Source: Flammeovirga kamogawensis
GTDB lineage: Bacteria; Bacteroidota; Bacteroidia; Cytophagales; Flammeovirgaceae
Direction of reading: 5' to 3'
DNA: 64,000 nt
NCBI RefSeq assembly: GCF_018736065.1
Contig: NZ_CP076128.1
Location: 3,907,001 to 3,971,000 of the forward strand
Shown here piece after piece: positions 1 through 8,698 of the stretch. The translations under genes were made by a program, and so were the position numbers. The notes under the pieces were generated by a model. The model ran no database searches. It was given only the letters and a program-made list of their open reading frames with translations, and was not told the origin of the DNA. How positions within the stretch are numbered: the first letter of the stretch is position 1; every line of letters starts with the position of its first letter.

Positions 1-1
1 G

Positions 2-1312
2 AAAGTGTCTGCTAAAGCAGGTAGCTTTGAATTACCAGTTATCATGCAGCCGGGCTTAGCTCAAGGTGTTATTGCTGTTCCTTTAGGATACGGGCAAGGC
101 ACTAAAGCAGGTAAAGTTGCAGAAGAAGCAGCTGGTTACAATGCAATGTCATTACTTACAGCTAAAGGTTTAACAAATTACTCGATCACTTCAGGTGTTA
201 CAGTAGCGGCAACAGATGCATCAGTAGATGTTGCTCAAACACAAACACATGAAACAATCATGAGTCGTGAGTCTATTATTCAAGAGACTACACTTGCTCA
301 ATATGTTAAGAACCCTGCAGCTGCAAGACATGATGTAATGATCAATACTTATGAGGGTAAGGAAAAAGCAACAGATATTTCTGCTTGGGACATTAATTCT
401 GATGGTTATTCAGAAGATGCTCATAAGAAGGAAAGTCATAAACCTGGTGTAGCTCTTCTTTGGAATGAGGAAACAGGAATTAAGGCTGATGTTCATAAAT
501 ATCCTAACCACCATTGGGGTCTAGCAATTGATTTGAACTCTTGTGATGGATGTTCAGCTTGTGTAACTGCATGTCATATTGAAAACAATGTGCCGATCGT
601 AGGTAAGCAAGAAGTAATAAACCGTCGTGAAATGCACTGGATGCGTATCGATCGTTATTACAGTCAACGTCCAGAAGATGAGTTTACTGAAGAAGAAAAA
701 GCATCAATGACAGATTACGAAATGATGGAGCGTGCTGCACGTAACCCTGAAGTCGTATTCCAACCAATGATGTGTCAGCACTGTAACAATGCTCCTTGTG
801 AGACTGTTTGTCCTGTTGCTGCAACTTCACACTCTTCAGAAGGTTTGAACCAAATGACATACAACCGTTGTATCGGTACTAAGTATTGTGCGAATAACTG
901 TCCTTACAAAGTGCGTCGTTTCAACTGGTTCAAATACCATAACAACGAAGAATTTGACTATCACATGAATAACGATTTAGGTAAAATGGTGTTAAACCCA
1001 GATGTTACTGTTCGTTCTCGTGGTGTGATGGAAAAATGTTCGATGTGTGTACAAAGAACTCAAGCAGGTAAATTAAATGCAAAAAGAGAAGGCCGTACTT
1101 TGGTTGACTCTGATGTATCTACAGCTTGTTCTACAGCTTGTTCTACAGGTGCAATCAAGTTTGGCGACTTGAATAATCCTGATTCAGAAGTTCGTCAGTT
1201 ATTACAGGGCGAATTACACGAGCGTGCATACAATGTCTTGGATGAAATCAACACTCGTCCTAACGTTTATTACCTTGCTAAGGTGAGAAACAAAGACGAG
1301 AAGAACGCATAA
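2..1312 (+). CDS. actB: Alternative complex III iron-sulfur subunit ActB, 3' part
   Basis: The reading frame is open from the left edge of the window, so the N-terminal part (in this family a molybdopterin-oxidoreductase-like domain without cofactor) is missing. What is visible is the ferredoxin-like domain. It has Cys clusters CDGCSACVTAC (near 542-574), CQHCNNAPCETVC (773-811) and CIGTKYCANNC (869-901), then CSMC and a CSTACSTGA element, together enough for several Fe-S clusters of the NrfC/DmsB type. In the known complex this subunit passes electrons from quinol oxidation on the periplasmic face of the inner membrane. It is followed by actC-actF in the canonical order. The GTG at position 5 is not the true start, since the frame continues upstream. 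Confidence 0.93.
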   Translation, partial: KVSAKAGSFELPVIMQPGLAQGVIAVPLGYGQGTKAGKVAEEAAGYNAMSLLTAKGLTNYSITSGVTVAATDASVDVAQTQTHETIMSRESIIQETTLAQYVKNPAAARHDVMINTYEGKEKATDISAWDINSDGYSEDAHKKESHKPGVALLWNEETGIKADVHKYPNHHWGLAIDLNSCDGCSACVTACHIENNVPIVGKQEVINRREMHWMRIDRYYSQRPEDEFTEEEKASMTDYEMMERAARNPEVVFQPMMCQHCNNAPCETVCPVAATSHSSEGLNQMTYNRCIGTKYCANNCPYKVRRFNWFKYHNNEEFDYHMNNDLGKMVLNPDVTVRSRGVMEKCSMCVQRTQAGKLNAKREGRTLVDSDVSTACSTACSTGAIKFGDLNNPDSEVRQLLQGELHERAYNVLDEINTRPNVYYLAKVRNKDEKNA

Positions 1313-1317
1313 TTAAA

Positions 1318-1351
1318 GGATACCTTTAGGTTGTATTATCGTAAGGTGTCC
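1318..1351 (+). promoter_or_regulatory. Intercistronic hairpin between actB and actC
   Basis: A 9-bp inverted repeat (ggatacctt at 1318-1326 and aaggtgtcc at 1343-1351, one G-U pair) lies in the 80-bp gap after actB. No T-run follows, so it looks like an mRNA processing or stability element rather than a terminator. The role is inference. Confidence 0.35.
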
Positions 1352-1392
1352 GATTTTAAAGTTTAAGTTATTCATACTCTACATAAGATAAA

Positions 1393-2820
1393 ATGCAGAT
1401 AGTATCGAAAGTTCGTGAGCCACTGGTAACCGGTGGCAAAACGTACAAGGACATAACAGAAGATGTCTGTCGACCTGTAGAAGGCAATCCTTCAATGGGT
1501 TGGTTTGCAGGAATGGCGGTTTCACTCATACTTCTCCTTGCAGGTGGCGTATTCTTAGCAGACCTTCTTTGGTCTGGTATTGGTCGTTGGGGTCTTAATA
1601 AGACTGTTCAATGGGCATGGGATATTACCAACTTCGTATGGTGGGTAGGTATCGGTCACGCAGGTACTTTGATTTCTGCTGTACTATTACTTTTCCGTCA
1701 GAAATGGAGAACTTCCATTAACCGTGCGGCAGAGGCAATGACTATTTTTGCTGTAATTTGTGCGGCAATATGGCCAGTAGTACACATGGGTCGTCCTTGG
1801 ATTGGTGGTATTTGGGCTTTACCATTACCAAACACATATGGTTCACTTTGGGTGAACTTCAACTCCCCATTATTATGGGATGTATTTGCCATCTCAACAT
1901 ACTTCTCTGTATCGTTGGTATTCTGGTTTATTGGTTTAATTCCTGATTTTGCTACAATTCGTGATCGTGCTATTAAGCCGATTCCTCGTTTAATCTACGG
2001 AGCTCTTTCTATGGGTTTCAACGGTTCAGCAAAAACATGGATGCACTATGAATCAGTATCATTGATTTTGGCAGGTCTTTCGACACCTTTAGTACTTTCA
2101 GTACATACAATTGTATCGATGGACTTTGCAACCTCAGTGATTCCTGGATGGCATACAACAATCTTCCCTCCATACTTCGTAGCGGGTGCGATCTTCTCTG
2201 GATTCGCAATGGTATTAACATTAATGCTAGTAACTCGTAAGTTGTATAAATTGGAAGATTACATTACAATGGAACACATCGAAATGATGGCATTAGTAGT
2301 AACAATTACTGGTTCTATTGTAGGTATAGCATATATTACAGAATTCGTGATCGCATGGTATTCAGGTGTTGAATATGAGCAATATGCTTTCGTTAACCGT
2401 ATGACTGGTCAATACTGGTGGGCATATTGGTCTATGATGGCTTGTAACGTAATTTCACCACAGGTATTCTACTTCAAGAAATTGAGAACAAGTATTCCAT
2501 TTATTTTCTTTATCTCGATTGTAGTAAACATTGGTATGTGGTTTGAACGTTTCGTAATTATCGTAACTTCTCTTCACCGTGATTACCTTCCATCATCTTG
2601 GTTGTACTTTAACCCTACAATTTATGATGTAATGTGTTACGTGTTTACTTTTGGATTATTCTTTACATTATTCTTGGCATTTGCTAAGTACTTCCCTGTT
2701 ATTAACATGGCAGAAGTAAAAGCTGTATTGAAAGATTCAGATTCAAAAGTGTACCAATCGCGTCGTACTATTTCTAACGATGTAGTACCAGAAGCTGATA
2801 GAGTTCCAGTTGATCTTTAG
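1393..2820 (+). CDS. actC: Alternative complex III integral membrane subunit ActC (NrfD family)
   Basis: This 475-residue polytopic protein has about ten hydrophobic segments and matches the NrfD/PsrC-like quinol-interacting subunits of alternative complex III. Features include a short cytoplasmic N-terminus, a first helix near residues 36-57, a WAWDITNFVWWVGIGHAG element and a conserved loop containing HMGRPW. It would bind menaquinol in the inner membrane and contact the Fe-S subunit ActB. It starts 80 bp after actB and ends 14 bp before actD, which fits a single operon. The ATG is preceded by an A-rich leader typical of Bacteroidota rather than a strong Shine-Dalgarno sequence. Confidence 0.94.
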   Translation: MQIVSKVREPLVTGGKTYKDITEDVCRPVEGNPSMGWFAGMAVSLILLLAGGVFLADLLWSGIGRWGLNKTVQWAWDITNFVWWVGIGHAGTLISAVLLLFRQKWRTSINRAAEAMTIFAVICAAIWPVVHMGRPWIGGIWALPLPNTYGSLWVNFNSPLLWDVFAISTYFSVSLVFWFIGLIPDFATIRDRAIKPIPRLIYGALSMGFNGSAKTWMHYESVSLILAGLSTPLVLSVHTIVSMDFATSVIPGWHTTIFPPYFVAGAIFSGFAMVLTLMLVTRKLYKLEDYITMEHIEMMALVVTITGSIVGIAYITEFVIAWYSGVEYEQYAFVNRMTGQYWWAYWSMMACNVISPQVFYFKKLRTSIPFIFFISIVVNIGMWFERFVIIVTSLHRDYLPSSWLYFNPTIYDVMCYVFTFGLFFTLFLAFAKYFPVINMAEVKAVLKDSDSKVYQSRRTISNDVVPEADRVPVDL

Positions 2821-2834
2821 AAACTAATTTAGAG

Positions 2835-3449
2835 ATGGAAAAAAACACAAATTATTTAGTAGGCGTTTTCGGTGATCACGATATCCTTCTTAAAGCAGTT
2901 AAAGCATTAAGAAAGAAAGGTGTAAATATCTATGAGGTATTTAACCCGTATCCAGTTCACTTTTTAGAAGATGCTTTAGGATATAAGCGTTCTTGGATGC
3001 CAAGAGCAGCTTTCGGATTTGGTGCTTTAGGAACAACGTGTGCAATCTTATTACAATCATGGATTATGGGCTTTGAATGGCCTATGATTATTGGAGGTAA
3101 AGGATTTATCGCAATTCCTGATTTTGTGCCAATTACTTTCGAATTAACAGTTTTATTCTCTGCATTTGGTATGGCAGGTTCATTCTTTGTATCACAAGAT
3201 TTGAAACCTCATAAGGTTCCTCAAATTTTTGATCGCCGCCAATCAGACGATAAGCATATTATGGCAATTGATATTGCAAATAATAAATTATCAGAAGAAG
3301 AGATTAAAGCTTTGTTATCAGAGTTTGGTGCTGAAGAAGTAAATAATAAGAGCTTTACAGAAAGAGAGAAGAAAGCTTCTTTCTTAGACTATGTAAGTGA
3401 CTTATTTACTAAAGGAGTTACAGATTCTGCTAGAGAGATTAAAGGGTAA
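2835..3449 (+). CDS. actD: Alternative complex III subunit ActD (DUF3341)
   Basis: This 204-residue protein has two central transmembrane segments (roughly residues 55-78 and 97-118) with a soluble N-terminal part that includes EVFNPYPVH and a hydrophilic C-terminal tail. This matches the DUF3341 family, the ActD membrane subunit that packs against ActC in known structures. Its direct catalytic role is not established. It sits 14 bp after actC and 30 bp before actE. Confidence 0.92.
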   Translation: MEKNTNYLVGVFGDHDILLKAVKALRKKGVNIYEVFNPYPVHFLEDALGYKRSWMPRAAFGFGALGTTCAILLQSWIMGFEWPMIIGGKGFIAIPDFVPITFELTVLFSAFGMAGSFFVSQDLKPHKVPQIFDRRQSDDKHIMAIDIANNKLSEEEIKALLSEFGAEEVNNKSFTEREKKASFLDYVSDLFTKGVTDSAREIKG

Positions 3450-3479
3450 TCATCTTATCACGATAAAAAATTACGCAAC

Positions 3480-4175
3480 ATGCGACGAAATAAAGTTGTA
3501 ATGAAAGCGATAGCAATAGGAGCAGCAGCGTTAGCAATGACGGGTTGTAAGATTCAAGGAGACGGTAATTTTACTGGTCTTGAATATGCACCTCAAATGT
3601 ATCACTCTGTACCTTACGAGCCGCTTTCTCAATTCACGTATGAAGGTATTAGTGGTGGAGTATTGGAGCAATCGTATTATCCAGATTTCATTAACTCAAA
3701 TCCTTATAATGATTACTTCTCAGAAGGTGAGAAAAGAGTAATCAACGTAAAAGATCCTGTAGCAGGTACTGTAAAGCGTCAAAACTTCAGTGCGGTTACT
3801 GGTGATGCAGCTGCTAAGCCTAATCAACCTATACTTTATTACATGGATGTAACAAAAGAGCAAGGTGAATGGGCAGCAGAGAACTTGAAAAACCCATTGG
3901 AGGCAACTCCTGAAGTGGTAGCTCAAGGTAAGCACCTATTTACTGCCTACTGCCAGCCATGTCATGGTGAAGCAGGAGATGGTAAAGGTAAGGTAGGAAA
4001 AGTGTATGGTGGTGTAGCTAACTTGAAAGGTAAGTCTATCAAGAAAGCAACCGACGGACATATTTTCTTTGTAATTACTCACGGTAAAGGACGTATGTGG
4101 TCACACAAGTCTCAGTTAAACCCTCAAGAGCGTTGGGCTGTCGTGAAATATGTTAGAAAACTTCAAGGTAACTAG
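3480..4175 (+). CDS. actE: Alternative complex III cytochrome c lipoprotein subunit ActE
   Basis: The product has 231 residues. Its N-terminus is a lipoprotein signal ending in the lipobox-like AMTGC, so the mature protein is probably anchored to the membrane by Cys23. A single c-type haem motif, CQPCH, lies near residue 158 with an adjacent GEAGDGKG loop. A Met near the C-terminus (HGKGRMW) is a plausible sixth haem ligand. In the family ActE takes electrons from the Fe-S clusters of ActB and hands them to a terminal oxidase or soluble cytochrome. Haem attachment would need the Ccm genes found at 21.7-27.7 kb. A second Met at residue 8 is an alternative start. Confidence 0.93.
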   Translation: MRRNKVVMKAIAIGAAALAMTGCKIQGDGNFTGLEYAPQMYHSVPYEPLSQFTYEGISGGVLEQSYYPDFINSNPYNDYFSEGEKRVINVKDPVAGTVKRQNFSAVTGDAAAKPNQPILYYMDVTKEQGEWAAENLKNPLEATPEVVAQGKHLFTAYCQPCHGEAGDGKGKVGKVYGGVANLKGKSIKKATDGHIFFVITHGKGRMWSHKSQLNPQERWAVVKYVRKLQGN

Positions 4176-4213
4176 ATCGTCCCAACGATCTTAACTATTT
4201 TAATAATAGAGAT

Positions 4214-5548
4214 ATGGCGCACGTAGATGTAGATCTAAATAATGTTCAAGAGCAGTTTACTTTTGATGGTAAATTGAAGAAGAACGTGACGCTCATCGGC
4301 GGCATCGGATTGGTGTTGTTTGTGTTGGGTGCGATCTTCTTAATGATGGGTGGTGGTCACGAAGACCATCATGCAGCAGTAGAACATGCTACTGAAGTTG
4401 CTTCGGCAACAGCAGTACATGAAGGTGGTGAACATGGTCATCATGCCGAATTTCATTGGTATGATCGTATTATTGTTGACGTTTGGGTAAACGGCGTATT
4501 CTTTACGGGTATCGCTTTATTAGGATTTTTCTTCTTTGCTCTTCAATTTGTTGCTAATTCAGGTTGGCCAGTATTGATTAACAGAGTAATGTTAAACTTC
4601 CGTCAGTTTATCCCTTTAGGTGGTATTGTATTATTAATTACTTTTTTAGTAGGTGGTCATACAATTTTTCACTGGACTCACGAAGGTATTGCAGATCCTG
4701 CTTCTCCTAACTATGATGCAATCATTGCAGGAAAGACAGATTTCTTAAATACTCCTTTCTTCTTATTTAGAATGATACTTTTTGTTACAGTTTGGACATT
4801 GTTTGGCTGGGCATTAAATAAAATAACTAAAGCAGAAGATAATGGTGATGGATCTACTAAATATTTTAGAAAAGCACAACGTATGAGTGTTGCCTTCTTA
4901 ATTTTCTTTGGTATTTCTGAATCAATCACTTCTTGGGATTGGATTATGTCAATCGATACGCACTGGTATTCAACTTTATTTGGTTGGTATATCCTTGCAG
5001 GTTGGTTAGTTTCTGCAGTGGCATTTATGTCATTATTTGTAGTGATCCTTCAGGATATGGGTTACCTGAAATTAGTAAATGAAAACCATTTACATGATTT
5101 AGGTAAGTTCTTATTCGGATTCTCAATTTTCTGGTCGTATTTATGGTTCTCTCAATTCTTATTGATTTACTATGCAAACATTCCAGAAGAAACAATTTAC
5201 TTCGTAGATCGTTTGAGAAGTGCAACCTATGCACCACTTTTCTTCACAATCTTAATTACAAACTTTATTTTCCCATTCTTCGTCTTGATGACAAGAGATG
5301 CAAAACGTAAAACTATTTTAATGAAAATGGTTGCTGGTGTTGTTATCTTCGGTCACTTTATGGAGTTCTGCTTATTGATCATACCAGGATCATTAAAAGA
5401 AAACGGAGGATTTGGTTTAACTGAGATTGGTTCGGGTATGGTATTCTTGTCAATCTTCTTATACTTATTCTTTACAGGTTTAAGTAAAGGTGGCTTAATT
5501 CCAAATCAACACCCAATGTTAGAAGAATCAATTCATCACCATACTTAA
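4214..5548 (+). CDS. actF: Alternative complex III integral membrane subunit ActF
   Basis: This 444-residue polytopic membrane protein is the second NrfD-like, quinone-interacting subunit. It has an amphipathic N-terminus, a first helix near residues 26-45, a His-rich loop (GGGHEDHH and HEGGEHGHH) and further helices up to the C-terminus, including an SESITSWDWIMSID element. It closes the act cluster. A strong terminator begins 25 bp after its stop, so no cytochrome oxidase genes are co-transcribed downstream, unlike clusters where cox genes follow. The His-rich periplasmic-side loop could bind metal, but this is not shown. Confidence 0.93.
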   Translation: MAHVDVDLNNVQEQFTFDGKLKKNVTLIGGIGLVLFVLGAIFLMMGGGHEDHHAAVEHATEVASATAVHEGGEHGHHAEFHWYDRIIVDVWVNGVFFTGIALLGFFFFALQFVANSGWPVLINRVMLNFRQFIPLGGIVLLITFLVGGHTIFHWTHEGIADPASPNYDAIIAGKTDFLNTPFFLFRMILFVTVWTLFGWALNKITKAEDNGDGSTKYFRKAQRMSVAFLIFFGISESITSWDWIMSIDTHWYSTLFGWYILAGWLVSAVAFMSLFVVILQDMGYLKLVNENHLHDLGKFLFGFSIFWSYLWFSQFLLIYYANIPEETIYFVDRLRSATYAPLFFTILITNFIFPFFVLMTRDAKRKTILMKMVAGVVIFGHFMEFCLLIIPGSLKENGGFGLTEIGSGMVFLSIFLYLFFTGLSKGGLIPNQHPMLEESIHHHT

Positions 5549-5572
5549 CAGGTGAGAATTTGAAAAATATAA

Positions 5573-5605
5573 AACCTCATATCTTAGCTGATATGAGGTT
5601 TTTTT
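5573..5605 (+). terminator. Rho-independent terminator of the act operon
   Basis: Perfect 11-bp stem (aacctcatatc at 5573-5583 with gatatgaggtt at 5590-5600), a 6-nt loop and a run of seven T. Orientation fits termination after actF. Confidence 0.9.
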
Positions 5606-5821
5606 GTTTAATCTTTCTAGATACTCAAATATACCCATTTTAACTCCATGTAAATTATCGAGTATTTATCCATAAAATGTAATTAAAAAATTAGCCATTT
5701 ACTTTTAATATGTTGGATAATAATTTTCTATAAGCACTTAATTGGGGGAGGAAAAGAAGTTTTAGAAATTAGGTACACTAAGTTTGCTCTTGATTATAAT
5801 TTTTATCGTACATGTTGTTAA

Positions 5822-6952
5822 TTATTTTTTGAAAAATAATTCAATGGCATATGGGAACCTCAAAGCCCAATCACCTTCAGAGTGTTTTGCCTTTTTATTA
5901 AAGACTACAAATAAATCGTCATTCAACTTATATCCTTTTTTAAGTAGTTCTTTCTCCATTTTCTCAACACCAGGTTGTAAAATTATATCAACACCTTTAC
6001 CTCCATTATCAATATAAAGTATTAGGTCTTTTTTGTTGTCTTCTGTGATGGTATTGATATAATCAAAATCTTCATATTTGAAAGCAGGAGACATACATAT
6101 AGCTCCTTTATAAACCTCAGGGTATTCCCAAGCAGACATAAAACTGACCAAACCACCCATAGATGACCCTGCGATAGCTGTGTGTTGTTTTTGAGGTTTA
6201 GTTCTATACTTTATATCAATATACTTTTTTAAGTCAATAGCGAGCGATTTACGATATAGTTTACCTTTTTTAGTGTCCCCATAATCTGCATTTCTATCTT
6301 CTGTACAATAGGATGCAACAATTATAATTTCTTGTAGTTTTTTATTTTCGATAAGGTTTGTGACTGTTTCATCAACTTGCCAATCAACTCCAAAGGAACT
6401 TGTTCTAGGGTCTATAGTATTTTGTCCATCATGCATATATAAAACTGGGTATCTTTTGGTTTGATTTGTTTTATAGGATGGTGGAAGCCAAATAATAATA
6501 TCTCTATCTTTTAAACCATCAATATGAAAATCTTTAATATACTCAACTGTTCCTGTTATTTGCCCTTGTTCTTGAAGTTGATTCCCTGATGTCCAGTTTT
6601 TTATATTGACATTTATGATAGTATCCTTTTTGGGTGTGATCACTTCCATATTTTCAAGAGCAATACCATTCTCATTTGCAGCTTGGAAGTTCCAATCTCC
6701 AAGAGTGAATTTATACTCCAATAGTGTATTTTTAGAAACTGTGTTAGTAAAACTCCAATGTAAAGAATCATTTTTCTCTAATAAGATAGATTTTGGCGAC
6801 CAATTTCCAAGAAAAGGTTGATTCCCTGAAATATAAATTTGTTTGTCAACAGGTTTTTCTAGATTAATATTCCAAGTAACATCAATTTCATCCCTCTGTT
6901 TAATACAGGATATTAATGATAATAAAAATGCAATTGTAACTAATTTATACAT
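5822..6952 (-). CDS. Lipoprotein esterase (esterase D-like) with N-terminal CBM20-like domain
   Basis: I place the start at 6952, giving 376 residues and a lipoprotein signal with the lipobox SLISC. A longer frame from 6982 would begin inside the terminator of the upstream gene and put ten extra residues before the signal. Mature residues up to about 115 resemble a CBM20/E-set starch-binding domain (WNINL, GNQPFLGNW, YKFTLGDWNF). The rest is an alpha/beta-hydrolase of the esterase D family, with YMHDGQN and the nucleophile elbow GSSMGG; a C-terminal KAKHSEGDW supplies a likely catalytic His. It probably deacylates a carbohydrate ester or oligosaccharide in the envelope; the substrate is unknown. 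The binding domain resembles those of the regulator at 44114-46012. Confidence 0.82.
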   Translation of the reverse strand: MYKLVTIAFLLSLISCIKQRDEIDVTWNINLEKPVDKQIYISGNQPFLGNWSPKSILLEKNDSLHWSFTNTVSKNTLLEYKFTLGDWNFQAANENGIALENMEVITPKKDTIINVNIKNWTSGNQLQEQGQITGTVEYIKDFHIDGLKDRDIIIWLPPSYKTNQTKRYPVLYMHDGQNTIDPRTSSFGVDWQVDETVTNLIENKKLQEIIIVASYCTEDRNADYGDTKKGKLYRKSLAIDLKKYIDIKYRTKPQKQHTAIAGSSMGGLVSFMSAWEYPEVYKGAICMSPAFKYEDFDYINTITEDNKKDLILYIDNGGKGVDIILQPGVEKMEKELLKKGYKLNDDLFVVFNKKAKHSEGDWALRFPYAIELFFKK

Positions 6953-6973
6953 GATATAGGGTTTAAATAAAAA

Positions 6974-7003
6974 AAACCTCATACAACTAAATGTATGAGG
7001 TTT
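6974..7003 (-). terminator. Terminator after the TPR gene
   Basis: Eleven-bp stem (aaacctcatac at 6974-6984 with gtatgaggttt at 6993-7003). On the minus strand it is followed by T residues. It separates the TPR gene from the esterase gene and argues for the esterase start at 6952. Confidence 0.8.
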
Positions 7004-7025
7004 AAAAATAATATTTTTTTGTCAA

Positions 7026-8681
7026 TTATGGACGGATACGTAGAGTAGTTGATCCACCAATCCAACATCCAACTTTAATAGATTTACCTTCAGCATAACC
7101 TTTTGCAGCTAAAGTAAAAATATCAGACTTAGAAGGGAACTGCTTTTGAGCAGAAGCCATTTTCGAAGAGTTACCAGCTTTCTTGTACATGTCGTATGCA
7201 GCTAAATAACAACCTCTTTCTTGAACGTTATCTTCAGAAGATTCAAAACATTGCTTGTAAGAACCCATGTAAAGGTCTCCAATAAATGTATAAGCTTCTT
7301 TAGAGATCTCACTGTCAAATTCAATTGCTTTGTAAGCTTGTGAACGAGCTTGAGATTTTAAACCTTTTTTGTTGTATAATTTTGCAAGATCGATAGAAGT
7401 CTCTGCTTGTTTTGTAGGATCTTCAGAATATAATTCGATTGCTTTTTCTTTCCACTCAATTGCTTTATCAGTTTCATTTTTCTTGATATACTGACCAGAA
7501 ATTAAGTTAGCATAAGCAGGAGTTGGTTCTGCAGCGTAAACTACTTCAGCAGCTTGGATAAAGTAAGGACCATCCATACATTTTTTACGGATAGAATAAC
7601 CTACAATTTTCTTAGCCGTAGCGATATCAGTAGGATCAGCTTTAAATTTAGCCCCTAATTTATCGTTAATGAAATCACAATCAATATCTAACATACCCAT
7701 GATGTATTTGTCAGCCATTGTTTGAATACGATTCCAAGACTTAACGTCTTTTTCTTTTTTAGCAGCCTCTGCTATTTCGATGTTTTTTCCTGCGATGTTA
7801 GAAACAAAATCATACTCATCCATTAACCAATCTTCATTAAAAGATTTGTATTTTTTGAAATCAGCATCAGATGTTTCAAATTGAGTAGATAAGTTCTCTA
7901 ATTCTTTTTCAGCAGCTACTTTCTTAGCTGTATATTCTTTGATCTGAGCATCAGTATATTTACCATCTTTGTTAGCAATTACTGAGTTTGCAGTTAAGAT
8001 AGCAGACTTTTGAGCTTTCGTTTTAGGATCTTTGTTAAATCCTTGAACTGCTTTTTTGTATGAAATATGAAGCTTAGCAACGATTGCTACGTAAGCAGAC
8101 ATATTAGAGTCATCAGTTTTTACACCATCTCTTTCTGCAACTTTTCTGTAGAATGCATAATACTCAGGAAGTCTTTCATCAAAATCAGGACGATCTTTTA
8201 CATATCTGTAAAGGTATTTACCTTTTTCTGATTCCCATTTATTTGGGTTGCCAAAGTATTTACCTCTTTCATCGTATAATTTTAATACAGTATCTTCATA
8301 CTTTACGATAAGCTCTTTATCAGCAGCTTCTTTTTTCTTAGTTTCAGTAGAAACTAAAGATTTGTAAAGTTTAAGACCATAGATATACAAGTTTTTATGT
8401 ATATATGGAGCATTTGTATATAAATAATTGAAAGCATCAATAGTTTCTTGACTATAGTTCTTTGCTTTCATATTATCAGAGAAGAATGTGTACTTAGACT
8501 TTGTCTCTTCTACATTTTCTCCCCAGCAATATCCTCTTGCATCACAGCCTTTCTTAACGCTGCCATCTGCTGCTTTTTGTTCTGTTAAACCGTTATCTGA
8601 TGCTGCTGCACCTTCTTCTTGTGCTTGTGCAAAATTTGCAATAAGCAAAAACCCTAATAGAAAAGTTGCTAACCTATTCAT
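7026..8681 (-). CDS. Secreted TPR-containing protein
   Basis: The 551-residue product begins with a signal peptide ending in NFAQAQ. The mature N-terminus has a Cys-containing CDARGYCWGE element. The remainder is Lys/Ala-rich helical sequence that reads as degenerate tetratricopeptide repeats, clearest near residues 390-460 (repeated A.....KA.EL pattern). The C-terminus contains two further Cys-bearing segments. It lies 17 bp downstream of the outer-membrane protein gene and is probably in the coaX operon. In other Bacteroidota a similar trio (coaX, OMP, TPR protein) is common, suggesting a periplasmic or outer-membrane assembly role; this is inferred from context only. Confidence 0.75.
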   Translation of the reverse strand: MNRLATFLLGFLLIANFAQAQEEGAAASDNGLTEQKAADGSVKKGCDARGYCWGENVEETKSKYTFFSDNMKAKNYSQETIDAFNYLYTNAPYIHKNLYIYGLKLYKSLVSTETKKKEAADKELIVKYEDTVLKLYDERGKYFGNPNKWESEKGKYLYRYVKDRPDFDERLPEYYAFYRKVAERDGVKTDDSNMSAYVAIVAKLHISYKKAVQGFNKDPKTKAQKSAILTANSVIANKDGKYTDAQIKEYTAKKVAAEKELENLSTQFETSDADFKKYKSFNEDWLMDEYDFVSNIAGKNIEIAEAAKKEKDVKSWNRIQTMADKYIMGMLDIDCDFINDKLGAKFKADPTDIATAKKIVGYSIRKKCMDGPYFIQAAEVVYAAEPTPAYANLISGQYIKKNETDKAIEWKEKAIELYSEDPTKQAETSIDLAKLYNKKGLKSQARSQAYKAIEFDSEISKEAYTFIGDLYMGSYKQCFESSEDNVQERGCYLAAYDMYKKAGNSSKMASAQKQFPSKSDIFTLAAKGYAEGKSIKVGCWIGGSTTLRIRP

Positions 8682-8698
8682 GTTTGAAATTCGATTGA

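Noticed and set aside
1698-1892. Short open frames antisense to actC and similar ones inside other genes
   Set aside because: They fall wholly within a well-supported gene, have no start context and no recognisable product.
5784-6017. Short plus-strand frame over the 3' end of the esterase
   Set aside because: Overlaps the real gene on the other strand and has no signal or domain of its own.
6953-6982. Ten-residue upstream extension of the esterase
   Set aside because: It starts inside the terminator stem of the upstream gene and would put charged residues before a good lipoprotein signal at 6952.
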